Positions 25,384-33,785 of a DNA stretch of 64,000 bases are shown here, piece by piece. Position numbers and translations under genes: made by a program. Within the stretch, counting starts at the first letter, position 1. Every line of letters begins with the position of its first letter. Source of the DNA: a virus; the IMG/VR virus record IMGVR_UViG_3300033997_000136, positions 62,001 to 126,000 of that record; one strand, given 5' to 3'. The notes under the pieces were generated by a model. The model was given only the letters and a program-made list of their open reading frames with translations. It did not search any database and was not told the origin of the DNA.

Positions 25384-25841
25384 ATACACAACAGGTCATT
25401 CTAGACTTACATCCAATTGAACCACTGATGCAAGAACTTGCGGATTTATATCCACCGGGTGCACATTGGTTAGAACGGTTTTGTGTTGAACTTTGTCCAG
25501 ATGTCATGACTGCGTATTACTATCACTTTGATGATCAACCTTATAGCCCAGGGTTTAATTTTGGTGATTCGATTAAGCAAATCGCCGCTATTTCAGTTGT
25601 TGAAAGTGCCACTACGTGGTTACATGAACACCTTGAAGAACATGACATGCTTGAGATGTTTAATGCTGTTTATGACGAACGCGCTATTATTGAACTCATT
25701 GTGTGTATTGTGATTGAACTTGCAGCACCCCTTATTCAACATGCGTATCGGGATAAGTGGGTAGATGTACTTGCAGACACTACGGTATATGTAGAAGAAA
25801 TAAACCGTTACACTGCATGTATTGTTTTTGAATATTATTAA
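25380..25841 (+). CDS. Hypothetical acidic protein
   Basis: This 153-residue acidic, helical protein (LMQELADLYPPGAHW, WLHEHLEEHDMLEMF, IIELIVCIVIELAAPLIQ) is translationally coupled to the upstream basic protein by a 4-base overlap. The basic/acidic pairing could mean the two proteins bind one another; this is speculation from charge and coupling. No family is recognised. Confidence 0.6.
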   Translation: MNTQQVILDLHPIEPLMQELADLYPPGAHWLERFCVELCPDVMTAYYYHFDDQPYSPGFNFGDSIKQIAAISVVESATTWLHEHLEEHDMLEMFNAVYDERAIIELIVCIVIELAAPLIQHAYRDKWVDVLADTTVYVEEINRYTACIVFEYY

Positions 25842-25852
25842 AAAGGACTATC

Positions 25853-26449
25853 ATGACTATCAGACCCCTTGTTGTATCATTTGATTTAGATGATACTCTC
25901 TTTAATACGTCTACGTATTTTAAAGAAGAGTTATTAAAAGTAGGTGCACATATCACGGGTGAAGAAGGGTTTTACACCCCTGAAAACACACAAGGTAAAA
26001 TCACTCCTTTATTAGAGTCTGCAGACTTTATGAAAGAAGCGGATATTTATCCTGCGTTTAAAGAACTATCACAGTGGATGAAATGGACGCGTACGATGTA
26101 TCCAACTATTCAGTTTGTTGTGTGTTCTCACCGTGGGTTTCATGAACGTGGCAAAGAGTACAGTCAAATTCAACTGAGCAAACACAATTTACAGTTTGAC
26201 TTTGAGTTTTACATTTGCCATGAAAAAGAACCGTGTAAGTTGGACTTTTTAAATGTTATGTTTAGCGAAACTGTTTATCTACATGTGGATGATAAACCAA
26301 GCCATTCAGCGACGGAGCTTTCAGAACGTATTATTATCGTTGATAAGCCATGGAATCAACACTACACAGGAGCCTATACCCGTGAAACAACAGACACCAT
26401 ATTACCCCATCTCACCAAACGAATCGCCGACTATTATACCGGTGTCTAA
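25853..26449 (+). CDS. HAD-superfamily phosphatase, 5'-nucleotidase-like
   Basis: This 198-residue protein has HAD motif I SFDLDDTLF (nucleophile Asp11, acid Asp13), motif II VVCSHRG (Ser92), a Lys (CKLDF, about 129) and the motif IV acids in HVDDKPSH (146-147). The small size and motif IV resemble 5'(3')-deoxyribonucleotidases, which trim nucleotide monophosphates. A role in adjusting nucleotide pools would fit a phage that also carries ThyA. The substrate is inferred. The next gene begins inside its 3' end. Confidence 0.8.
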   Translation: MTIRPLVVSFDLDDTLFNTSTYFKEELLKVGAHITGEEGFYTPENTQGKITPLLESADFMKEADIYPAFKELSQWMKWTRTMYPTIQFVVCSHRGFHERGKEYSQIQLSKHNLQFDFEFYICHEKEPCKLDFLNVMFSETVYLHVDDKPSHSATELSERIIIVDKPWNQHYTGAYTRETTDTILPHLTKRIADYYTGV

Positions 26450-26966
26450 TGACCACCCATCGATTGTTCAAATCACAGGGCGTTCTATCGTAAACGAACC
26501 TCTGCGGGCTGTATCTATTCTTCTTGTAGATGAAAGCGAATGTGTGTTGTATTCGTACGAACCTACGGAAGTACAGGTGATGGGAGATATGGAAATTGTG
26601 ATGAAGTTTGCAAAAGAACACATCAATGGTGACTTTAGTTTGTATATCCCTGTAGCAGATAGCACAGTTGGACATTACATGACTGGTGTGTCTCTTCAGT
26701 TAGTTGCACGTAAACGTTCAAACCAATATCTGTATCCACCACAACAACCTGACCATCTGTTAAGTGTGTTTACAAGCCCACCGCAATGTGTACATGGATA
26801 CAATCCGTATGCTGTGTCAAAAGAGTTGACCTCAGTTGTGGATTCTATCCAAACAAAGAACCCAATACTTCATGCTACGCTTTCTGAGTTTAGTGTAGAA
26901 GAGCTAGGGTTGTTGTTTGTAAGTGCGCTCTTTACCATTCCGTTAGACAGACATAGAACACATTAA
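26382..26966 (+). CDS. Hypothetical protein overlapping the HAD gene
   Basis: This frame is open from 26253, but the best start is GTG 26382 with GGAG 9 bases upstream, giving 194 residues and a 68-base overlap with the HAD gene. The protein is soluble and begins VKQQTPYYPISPNE. It contains strands such as AVSILLVDESECVLYSY. The overlap is longer than usual in this genome. It is followed by a 340-base region without plus-strand genes. Function is unknown. Confidence 0.55.
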   Translation: MKQQTPYYPISPNESPTIIPVSNDHPSIVQITGRSIVNEPLRAVSILLVDESECVLYSYEPTEVQVMGDMEIVMKFAKEHINGDFSLYIPVADSTVGHYMTGVSLQLVARKRSNQYLYPPQQPDHLLSVFTSPPQCVHGYNPYAVSKELTSVVDSIQTKNPILHATLSEFSVEELGLLFVSALFTIPLDRHRTH

Positions 26967-27200
26967 TGTGCCTATGATATGTACGAATACCGTACACTGA
27001 AGTGTACGTGCTTCTTTAACAATTTGGTAAACCACAGACAAACCGATTCGATTCGGAGTAATGCAGTTGTGTATCCACCTCACAGACCACGATGAACCTA
27101 CATGTAGAGTTTTGACACAGGTCGTGTTAGGGGTAACGTAGTGATGCTTGTCACAAGTGATTGTACTTAGAGGAAACTCTGGTGCAGTTGCTTGTGACAT
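26943..27200 (-). CDS. Possible antisense small gene in intergenic gap
   Basis: The minus strand is open for 85 residues (MSQATAPEFPLSTITCDKHHYV...) from an ATG at 27200, in a stretch of about 340 bases where the plus strand codes for nothing. Codon use looks like that of the phage, and the sequence reads as a plausible protein with four or five Cys. Against it, the ribosome site is weak and every neighbour is on the plus strand. It ends 24 bases inside the preceding plus gene. Alternatively the region is a non-coding RNA. Confidence 0.35.
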   Translation of the reverse strand: MSQATAPEFPLSTITCDKHHYVTPNTTCVKTLHVGSSWSVRWIHNCITPNRIGLSVVYQIVKEARTLQCTVFVHIIGTLMCSMSV

Positions 27201-27304
27201 TATTTTCTTTTTTTCCCTTTTTATTTTTTTGTTTTTATAATTTTACAGATATACATTATTAGTGTGGTAACATCCTGTTAATAACTCATAGAAGAATAGG
27301 GTAT
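26967..27304 (+). promoter_or_regulatory. 338-base intergenic region with hairpins and promoter
   Basis: The region holds a 7-bp hairpin CGTACAC/GTGTACG with loop TGAA at 26991-27008 and a stretch TGCTTCTTTAACAATTTGG at 27008-27026 that resembles the boxA region of bacterial rRNA leaders. It also has palindromes CTACATGTAG and CTTGTCACAAG, and a T-rich tract at 27203-27240. The promoter-like motif at 27244-27260 comes last. It may encode a structured RNA, or the minus-strand ORF noted separately. Confidence 0.4.
27244..27260 (+). promoter_or_regulatory. Candidate phage promoter
   Basis: TTACAGATATACATTAT is identical to 8332-8348. A small TAAC/GTTA hairpin follows within 25 bases, and the first ATG is 45 bases downstream. 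Confidence 0.55.
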
Positions 27305-27634
27305 ATGGATAGAGAAATCATTGTAGACTTGTATGAGTTTTATGGCGATACAGTGAACGCAAAGTACGCTAAAGATAAGTTAAGTGCCTTACAACTGGTG
27401 GTGCATTCAGCACAAGCAATTGTCAATGGAGACACTACATTTACGTATCGTCCTGAAAAAGACAGTTCACTTAATCTGTTTATGAATCATGTTGTTTATC
27501 ATGTTAAGAAGTTGATGATACAAAACAATGTGATTCGAGTTCAGTTGATTGCATTTGATTTAACAAAAGACAGTATCACCATTCGTGTGACAGCATTGAA
27601 GAAGGTTTCTGATGGAAAAAATACAAGCGATTAA
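27305..27634 (+). CDS. Hypothetical protein
   Basis: This 109-residue soluble protein has helices flanking beta strands (NVIRVQLIAFDLTKDSITIRVTAL). It is the first gene after a candidate promoter, with AGGG 7 bases before the ATG. It overlaps the next gene by 23 bases. No family is recognised. Confidence 0.65.
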   Translation: MDREIIVDLYEFYGDTVNAKYAKDKLSALQLVVHSAQAIVNGDTTFTYRPEKDSSLNLFMNHVVYHVKKLMIQNNVIRVQLIAFDLTKDSITIRVTALKKVSDGKNTSD

Positions 27635-28214
27635 ACTGGACATTATGGATATTCAGTATTTTGTTCAGCAAATGAATATCGATGATGAACACATCCACAA
27701 CATCTTACAATGGGTGTTGTTAAAAACACCAGAGCTGGTGACGTATGTAGAACACCTTCGTTATCATGGTAAGGTTCATGTGTCTAAGAACCAACACTCA
27801 CAACACGCGAATGTGCGGTATAAACAACCTGCAAGTTCAAGTGTTATTAACGATTTGATAGAGGACTTCAAAGAAACCTTTACCAATAAAATTGTGTTCA
27901 ACGGCTATGACACACTTGAGAACAACACAGTAGATTTCTCGTTAACGCAAAACAGAGAAGTCACTGAATACATCACACGGCACGTGTATGCTGCACTTGC
28001 CATGATGTGTGAATTATTACAGACGTTTGTTTCGTTAACGTTAAGCCGTGTTCATGCAAACGAAGTAAAACAGTGGGAATTAGATAGACCTGATTGCCCA
28101 TTCCAATTTGACGTCATTGACTTTGAACTTGCTGAGTTTGAATACAGTGATGTCACATACACCATCACGTATGCTACGTCATACGACCAACCCATAGACC
28201 CAGTAGAGGAATAA
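27612..28214 (+). CDS. Hypothetical protein
   Basis: This 200-residue protein has helical N- and central parts (FVQQMNIDDEHIHNILQWVLL, VYAALAMMCELLQTFVSL) and an acidic beta-rich end. It is coupled to 27305-27634 by a 23-base overlap; GAAGGTTTCTG precedes the ATG. Only 2 bases separate it from the next gene. Function is unknown. Confidence 0.65.
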   Translation: MEKIQAIKLDIMDIQYFVQQMNIDDEHIHNILQWVLLKTPELVTYVEHLRYHGKVHVSKNQHSQHANVRYKQPASSSVINDLIEDFKETFTNKIVFNGYDTLENNTVDFSLTQNREVTEYITRHVYAALAMMCELLQTFVSLTLSRVHANEVKQWELDRPDCPFQFDVIDFELAEFEYSDVTYTITYATSYDQPIDPVEE

Positions 28215-28216
28215 CC

Positions 28217-29155
28217 ATGTCAAACGGAAAAGTCAGCTCGTTACCGTTATTTGTTTTACACACCGCAGTCAGTGCCGCACGTATCGTAGGTGCTCGTCAT
28301 AGTGACACACCACGGTTTCTTACGTTAACACTTCAACCCGATGAACACTCACCAGAAACACTTGAGATTGAAGTGTCTCATGCGTATCTGCGTGAAGTGC
28401 CTGGTGGTCGCGTTCCACATGAAAGTCTGGAACGTTGTTTCACGTACCATGAAACAAAAGCGATTGGTGGGTTTTACGTACTGATGCACCACGGCGTCCA
28501 GCGTCAGGAAATGTGGTGGACTGAAGAGATGGTGAACGACCATCTGAAGAAAATCGGTAGCGTTGAAAAGCTGTCAGTGGCGTACTCGTTGCCACAGTCT
28601 ATTGTGGAGTCATTCGCTAAGTTTTCAGGGTTTGATGCTGTCAAATACATCAACGATTTGGTTGGCAATGAATTAGTTATTGACCCAGTGGGTGCTCATG
28701 CACCTATCGGTTTAGAATATGTATCACCGGATGATCGCCGTCGTTTATTGACACAGCGTGATTTTGTTCTACACGAACTGAATGAATTGACTGAAAACCT
28801 AGAGCTGAACAACACAGCATTATTAGGTGATGATGTTCAGGACCTTCTGTTCACATCTAATGGTGTCGGTTATTTAATCGGTCAGGATTCAGATGCCAAC
28901 AATGTGCATGTGAATTTATCCAACATGACCAAGTTCGACACAACCCGTGAAGACTTGGAAAAGACCATCGTTAAGTATGAAAGCAAAGGTCTGGATATCT
29001 TAGTCGTCCAAAAACAATGTACATTCGGTGATGAAGAGTTCACCTTCTTTATTGTCATCTCTGCAAAAGACCAAGCGGATGACCGGGGTCACCCAGCACC
29101 AAAAGGGAAGTGGTTAAAGTCGCATAAGTTTGTAGAACCGAAGTACGGTATGTAA
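28217..29155 (+). CDS. Hypothetical protein of higher GC content
   Basis: This 312-residue soluble protein begins MSNGKVSSLPLFVLHTA. Bases 28381-28500 are about 51% GC, clearly above the neighbours, with more C- and G-ending codons (CTG, CGC, GTC). This fits high expression or separate ancestry. It has an alpha/beta body with no catalytic motif that I can name. It is the last gene of its unit and is closed by a 24-base palindromic terminator. It is probably an abundant early protein. Confidence 0.7.
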   Translation: MSNGKVSSLPLFVLHTAVSAARIVGARHSDTPRFLTLTLQPDEHSPETLEIEVSHAYLREVPGGRVPHESLERCFTYHETKAIGGFYVLMHHGVQRQEMWWTEEMVNDHLKKIGSVEKLSVAYSLPQSIVESFAKFSGFDAVKYINDLVGNELVIDPVGAHAPIGLEYVSPDDRRRLLTQRDFVLHELNELTENLELNNTALLGDDVQDLLFTSNGVGYLIGQDSDANNVHVNLSNMTKFDTTREDLEKTIVKYESKGLDILVVQKQCTFGDEEFTFFIVISAKDQADDRGHPAPKGKWLKSHKFVEPKYGM

Positions 29156-29163
29156 GTGTAGTC

Positions 29164-29187
29164 AGGAGTAGGGTATACCCTACTCCT
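29164..29187 (+). terminator. Rho-independent terminator
   Basis: A perfect 24-base palindrome (stem AGGAGTAGGGTA with its complement) is followed by CTTTCT. Confidence 0.8.
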
Positions 29188-29210
29188 CTTTCTATTCACA
29201 AGGAATCATC

Positions 29211-29615
29211 ATGAGATTAAAAGAAATCGACGTTGAAAAATGTCAAGAGATTCGTGACGAAGTAGCTCGCCTTATTGAAATTGTGAAGACGGGTAATTAT
29301 CCAAATGCTAAAGCCACCATTGGACTGCTGTATGTGAAGTATTTGGTAGGAAAAACATTTACTGAAGATTATGTACGTCGTTTAGCGGAAGCGTCATACA
29401 CACCCAACACATGGGAAGCCTACGCTGCTGTACGTCGTTTATTTCAACACAATGGCTTTACAGCGATGTTTCCGCACAACACGCGTCGTTACCCTCACCC
29501 ATTGACACACTTCCCTTGGTCATTGGACTTAGAACTTACCCCTGAGCAGAAAACATACATGGTCGAATGTGCATGGTCTGTCAAAGCGATGCGCGTTAAG
29601 AAAGAAACGGTGTAG
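29211..29615 (+). CDS. Hypothetical protein
   Basis: This 134-residue, mostly helical protein begins MRLKEIDVEKCQEIRDEVARLIEIVK. The middle is rich in Tyr and Arg. AAGGAAT precedes the ATG. It lies 6 bases before the AP2-like gene at 29622, so the two are probably co-expressed. No family is recognised. Confidence 0.65.
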   Translation: MRLKEIDVEKCQEIRDEVARLIEIVKTGNYPNAKATIGLLYVKYLVGKTFTEDYVRRLAEASYTPNTWEAYAAVRRLFQHNGFTAMFPHNTRRYPHPLTHFPWSLDLELTPEQKTYMVECAWSVKAMRVKKETV

Positions 29616-29621
29616 TGTTCT

Positions 29622-30206
29622 ATGTGTCGAGTAAAAACCCCACTTCCTTTACACATTCGTGAAGCACTGTCTGATGAACTTATTTCTATTTTAAATGAAG
29701 ATAGACACTGCATGTCATTTCCTAATCAACATTTGATTCAGGTACGGATGCAATATCAGAAGAAAGTCATCTTCAAAAAATCATACTCGTTAAAATCATT
29801 TGCTTCTATTCAAGAAGCGGTTGAGACGATTATTGTTGAAGTAAAAACTCAACGACAGACGGTACTTACGAACTATGTTCCTATTCACACATCTGCACGA
29901 GGTTTGAATGGATTTAACCAATACACAAAAGTAGACAAACGTCGAAAACAAAACAACGTCTATTATGCGTATTACTTTAACTACAAATGCCCACAAGCAA
30001 ATAAATGGAGACAACGTATCTTCCATCACGGTGCAACACCACCTACACCTGCGCAACATTTACACGTGTTACACACCGTCTTATTCTTAAGACATGAGCT
30101 TCGCCAAAAGAAAGAAGCATTTCGAATGAGTGATTACCCAGAATGGCGTAATTACCGGTATTACAATACACCCCACGAACCAATTGATTATTTAAACCTT
30201 CATTAA
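29622..30206 (+). CDS. Basic DNA-binding-like protein, AP2/integrase-N-like
   Basis: This 194-residue strongly basic protein has two similar modules. The first (about residues 43-75, IQVRMQYQKKVIFKKSYSL then a helix FASIQEAVETIIVEVK) has the strand-strand-strand-helix pattern of AP2 or integrase N-terminal DNA-binding domains. The second (about 105-160) contains YYAYYFNYKCPQANKWRQRIF followed by PPTPAQHLHVLHTVLFLRHEL. DNA binding is inferred from these patterns and charge. No nuclease motif is present. Confidence 0.55.
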   Translation: MCRVKTPLPLHIREALSDELISILNEDRHCMSFPNQHLIQVRMQYQKKVIFKKSYSLKSFASIQEAVETIIVEVKTQRQTVLTNYVPIHTSARGLNGFNQYTKVDKRRKQNNVYYAYYFNYKCPQANKWRQRIFHHGATPPTPAQHLHVLHTVLFLRHELRQKKEAFRMSDYPEWRNYRYYNTPHEPIDYLNLH

Positions 30207-30221
30207 AAAGAGAGAATCCCC

Positions 30222-30653
30222 ATGCAAATGCCAAATGTAAAAGATATGTTAACTCCACAACAAAACCTGTTCAATGAAACAGTAGTGACTATTTATCAGC
30301 GCACATCAGAACGGTTAAATAAAAAAGGAACTGAACATCGTCAGGTCTTAGATAGTGCTATTGTGCGCATTTTTGCTGCGTATGTGGAAGGTGTACAAGA
30401 TGGTAGTGATTTACCAACGTACAATCGAACAGAACGGATTGCTGATTTATATCCCTCATTTCGCTTAGCGATGTCACGTTTATTAAACGCGTATGGAAAC
30501 AAACCATTGACGTTTGGACGAGACACTAAGACACCCGATATTAGTGCATCTATCAAACGTAGTCTTTTGGTATTTCGTGAACATCAAAGCGCACTGTTTC
30601 CAAATCAGAATGAACTTCCGTATGTTCAGATTCTTTTAGATAGACTGTTATAA
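30222..30653 (+). CDS. Hypothetical protein
   Basis: This 143-residue helical, soluble protein begins MQMPNVKDMLTPQQNLFNETV, and its upstream region AAAAAGAGAGAATCCCC is nearly the same as that before 18758. The C-terminal part contains KRSLLVFREHQSALFP. It lies 10 bases before the next gene. No family is known. Confidence 0.65.
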   Translation: MQMPNVKDMLTPQQNLFNETVVTIYQRTSERLNKKGTEHRQVLDSAIVRIFAAYVEGVQDGSDLPTYNRTERIADLYPSFRLAMSRLLNAYGNKPLTFGRDTKTPDISASIKRSLLVFREHQSALFPNQNELPYVQILLDRLL

Positions 30654-30663
30654 GGAGAGTAGT

Positions 30664-31200
30664 ATGTCTACCGTTACCGCAATTGAATTATTTTTAGAAC
30701 AACCCCGGTCGTTAAAGATTCGTGGTGTGACGTATGAACTCATTCGCGATTTTAGCCAACAGGAGCTTCTACAGAACACGTGCTTATTAATCCTTACTGA
30801 GTTAGGGATGGCAATGTTTGTAGCGACTACGCCTCAGGTGCTTACGTTTGATGACATTCAAGAAGCCAATGCTCAAGCATTTCCAATGATGGTTGATGAT
30901 TGGTATGCATATCACATTGTGTGTGCTGAAAAATCACTTCGTGTCATGACGACTGAAAACGCATCCTGGTACGTTGTTGAAACCGTTCACGGAAAACGCC
31001 CTTTTGGAACAACGTTCTTAGGTGTGTCTACTTCTAAAGAAGAAGGAACGGCAGCGATTGCTATCTCACCATCAGTTGTAGAACGTGCTAAAGCACATGC
31101 TCGTTTAGTAACAGGCGTTACTGAACACTTAGAGTCCATGACTGGGTTAGCACTTCTTCATCGACAATGGGTTCGTTTCATTGAGACTATGAGCGCGTAA
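30664..31200 (+). CDS. Hypothetical protein
   Basis: This 178-residue soluble protein has a Leu- and Ala-rich central region. The opening SLKIRGVTYELIRDFSQQ weakly resembles the starts of 8788 and 24727 proteins (TL.I...TF.QID). AAGGAGAG precedes the ATG. Its stop codon lies in the loop of a short GAGCGC/GCGCTC hairpin at 31191-31206. Function is unknown. Confidence 0.65.
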   Translation: MSTVTAIELFLEQPRSLKIRGVTYELIRDFSQQELLQNTCLLILTELGMAMFVATTPQVLTFDDIQEANAQAFPMMVDDWYAYHIVCAEKSLRVMTTENASWYVVETVHGKRPFGTTFLGVSTSKEEGTAAIAISPSVVERAKAHARLVTGVTEHLESMTGLALLHRQWVRFIETMSA

Positions 31201-31206
31201 GCGCTC
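31191..31206 (+). terminator. Short hairpin over a stop codon
   Basis: GAGCGC/GCGCTC pairs around GTAA, which contains the TAA stop. A weak T-rich TTCTTA follows. It may reduce read-through rather than terminate fully. Confidence 0.4.
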
Positions 31207-31222
31207 TTCTTAGGAAAAAGTC

Positions 31223-31735
31223 ATGTACAAAATATCAAGTAAAGTAAAATGGATAGCAACGTGTATTCATGCGTTATTTATCTTTGGTGTTATTTGTGCT
31301 AACGAACTATTTATCGCACCTAAAGTTATCGCACACGATGCTCGTATTGTTCAGGAGTTTGTAAGTCTTAATAAACCAGTGATTACTGTAGAAACAAAAC
31401 TTGTTGAATACGATAGACATGGGACAGATTACTTTGTTTTGGATAAAGAAGGTAACAGTGTGTCTGTCACTCGTGGAACCTATGCGACGTCTAAGAAAGG
31501 TGATGTGCTCACATTCATGTGTGACCAAGGTCCATTTTTAGTGACGTGTATAAAAATTGAAGGTGGTTTTGATGGAACCCCCTTAATCACGGGTTGGTTG
31601 TATTCTTTGTTGATTGCTGGTGTGATTGTTCTACTGTGCTTTTGGTCAACTACAGTACGAGCAGTCTGGTGGATTCGTACTAAGTTTTACGCATGGCGTG
31701 AGGCTAGAAAATTTATTGGGGATATGGACGTATGA
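31223..31735 (+). CDS. Two-pass membrane protein with periplasmic C-x8-C domain
   Basis: This 170-residue protein has membrane segments at about residues 10-30 and 121-142 enclosing a periplasmic domain of about 90 residues with Cys100 and Cys109. A short basic cytosolic tail follows. Layout and the G-x6-C-x8-C spacing match 20077-20700, marking them as probable homologues despite little overall identity. It overlaps the next gene by 4 bases. An envelope-level role (for example exclusion of other phages) is a guess. Confidence 0.7.
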   Translation: MYKISSKVKWIATCIHALFIFGVICANELFIAPKVIAHDARIVQEFVSLNKPVITVETKLVEYDRHGTDYFVLDKEGNSVSVTRGTYATSKKGDVLTFMCDQGPFLVTCIKIEGGFDGTPLITGWLYSLLIAGVIVLLCFWSTTVRAVWWIRTKFYAWREARKFIGDMDV

Positions 31736-32406
31736 AAACAAAGCTGTTTGCGTTTATGGGAAGACTGGGTGAAATTGAAACAGGGTATTTGTACACTGCA
31801 TTAACGCCACAAACGTTGTTATTAATCCAACGCGACGTAGCTGTCATTGTAGTCACTAACTTACCCATCCGTACACTGGACTACATTGATTTTGAAAAGA
31901 CGTCGTTTGAAGAGGTATCTCGTTTTCCAACAAACAACTTCTTTGCACAGTACCCAGTATTGTTGCGGCGCACTGTCTTTGATAAAAGCTTTTATCAGTC
32001 ACTGGATGATGACAGACATCGTGTTATGAATTGGCAACCTAGTGAGATATCTACATTGGGTCAATTGTCTCATCCATCGACTGTTTTATTAAACCCACAG
32101 TTTACGAAAGATGACGAACGTAGTCCTAACTTTCATCAGACTAAACTGGAAGTACAGTGTAAACATTTAAGTAAAGTAAATGCTTCACTGTCTATGGCTC
32201 GGTTAATGGTAGCTGAAGCTACCACGTTGTCAGACATCATTACTAAAAATGATTTTGACCTACTGTGTACTAAGTACAAGCCTCTCTCAACTAAACCTGT
32301 ACAGGGTGCTGACCGGTTTGTTACACAGTTACCAGACAACTCAGAAGTTGTTTCTGTTCGTGAAGAAGGTGAAACATTTAGACTATTTGTTTCAGAAAAA
32401 TTTTAA
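31732..32406 (+). CDS. Hypothetical protein
   Basis: This 224-residue soluble protein is translationally coupled (ATGA) to the two-pass membrane protein upstream, so it may work with it on the cytosolic face. It has an alpha/beta N-terminal part (TLLLIQRDVAVIVVTNLP), a His/Ser-rich centre and a beta ending. No motif is recognised. Confidence 0.65.
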   Translation: MKTKLFAFMGRLGEIETGYLYTALTPQTLLLIQRDVAVIVVTNLPIRTLDYIDFEKTSFEEVSRFPTNNFFAQYPVLLRRTVFDKSFYQSLDDDRHRVMNWQPSEISTLGQLSHPSTVLLNPQFTKDDERSPNFHQTKLEVQCKHLSKVNASLSMARLMVAEATTLSDIITKNDFDLLCTKYKPLSTKPVQGADRFVTQLPDNSEVVSVREEGETFRLFVSEKF

Positions 32407-32429
32407 ACTATTCAAAGAAGGAAATTAAG

Positions 32430-33110
32430 ATGAACGCAGTTACTACAGAAATCGTTACTAATGATAAACAGCAAAAAGTTGCGATTGCTAGAATTGGTAA
32501 TCAACAACACACATTAATTCTGGACAACCACGAAGAACATCTCGCCGGGATGATGAAGTTGTTATTTCATCGCACTGATTACCACAAAGGGATGTGTATT
32601 CGCGTACACGATGAAGCAGTTGAAGTGAACATCATTAACTTCCAACCAGGTGAATGGATAGATGAGTCTATCGACTCGATATTGTTGGCGTTAATTTCAA
32701 CAGTTGAGCACTGGATGCCGTTTAAAGATGTATTCATTGACCGCGACTTTAAAGGTGGCGTTGTAAGCCTTGTTTTCAAACACAGCGGTTATGTCACTAC
32801 AGTGAATACAATTGTTTCGTATATCCAGACGTTAACGGGTTGCCGTCTGAATTTACCGCCAGTGTTTATTGCAGCACAAGCTCAACAAGGGTCTATTGAA
32901 TTGCCAACGCAATGTATCGGTTACGTTGACCATGTGGATTTAACTGACATCAGCAGTTCGTTTATTGCAAACTTTAACTACGGTGAATTTACACATCATG
33001 TTGGTTTGGCATCTCGCGACTACGGTAGTGTCAACGTTGAACGTATCCCCAATACATCGTTGTGGATGGTTATCGAATCGTTAATCAAGAAAGTGGGCGT
33101 ACTTAAATAA
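32430..33110 (+). CDS. Hypothetical protein
   Basis: This 226-residue protein is beta-rich and soluble (QKVAIARIGNQQHTLILDN, CIRVHDEAVEVNIINF). GAAGGAAAT lies upstream of the ATG. It contains no Cys pairs or catalytic signature. It lies in a run of similarly sized unknown genes, with 12 bases to the next. Confidence 0.65.
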   Translation: MNAVTTEIVTNDKQQKVAIARIGNQQHTLILDNHEEHLAGMMKLLFHRTDYHKGMCIRVHDEAVEVNIINFQPGEWIDESIDSILLALISTVEHWMPFKDVFIDRDFKGGVVSLVFKHSGYVTTVNTIVSYIQTLTGCRLNLPPVFIAAQAQQGSIELPTQCIGYVDHVDLTDISSSFIANFNYGEFTHHVGLASRDYGSVNVERIPNTSLWMVIESLIKKVGVLK

Positions 33111-33122
33111 CGGAGTAGGTAC

Positions 33123-33719
33123 ATGTTCACATTATCGTTGGAAACTATGTTGTCTACGATGGTTGCTGGGAATGGTTTCTTGTTTATTTCACTAAGGAAT
33201 AAACAGATATCCCATCCACCAGAGATTCATTCAGACCATATCCCACAAGCGTATGTTCCTAGTGTTCAGAAATGGTTAGCTGCTTTAACTGAAGTTAGTG
33301 TAACCAAATGGATAGAAGTAGCTATCTATCCAAAAATCTCTGAACAGGATAAAAAGGATATCGATTCGATTTTAAAAGAGTCGGAATATTGTCACGTGAT
33401 TGCGACTATCGATGGGTATCTTTTTATTTGTGACCGGGATAAGAAACATGTGTGTATTGACTTGTTGACTGTAAATTGCGGTTTACATCCTGTCTTTGAT
33501 ACGTTTCGCTTTAACCGTGTGTACAAAGGTCCTTCACAGACTGCATACTTAATGGTGTGCGTAGGTCCTGATGGGAACTGTGTTTTAAAACCACAGACTG
33601 AAGAGTTGAGTCTTGCGTCATTAAAAGACTTACCTGTACTTCGGTTTCATCCATACAGTAGTCAACAACGATTTATGCGACAGTATGTATCTGCTGATGT
33701 GTGGTCAAGACTACCTTAA
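33123..33719 (+). CDS. Hypothetical protein
   Basis: This 198-residue soluble protein is mixed alpha/beta with a YCHVIATIDGYLFICDRDKK strand pair near the middle. GGAG lies upstream of the ATG. It is the last gene of the unit that began at 29211 and is closed by the terminator at 33734. No family is recognised. Confidence 0.65.
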   Translation: MFTLSLETMLSTMVAGNGFLFISLRNKQISHPPEIHSDHIPQAYVPSVQKWLAALTEVSVTKWIEVAIYPKISEQDKKDIDSILKESEYCHVIATIDGYLFICDRDKKHVCIDLLTVNCGLHPVFDTFRFNRVYKGPSQTAYLMVCVGPDGNCVLKPQTEELSLASLKDLPVLRFHPYSSQQRFMRQYVSADVWSRLP

Positions 33720-33733
33720 ACCCATAGACACAT

Positions 33734-33761
33734 AAGAGAAGGAGCAACTGCTCCTTCTCTT
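33734..33761 (+). terminator. Rho-independent terminator
   Basis: AAGAGAAGGAGC/GCTCCTTCTCTT with loop AACT is followed by ATTTTTT. Confidence 0.9.
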
Positions 33762-33785
33762 ATTTTTTCAAGGAAATAAACAAGT

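Noticed and set aside
26991-27030. boxA-like stretch as proof of an rRNA leader or antitermination site
   Set aside because: Only one short match is present, no boxB or rRNA gene is near, and it lies inside a possible minus-strand frame.
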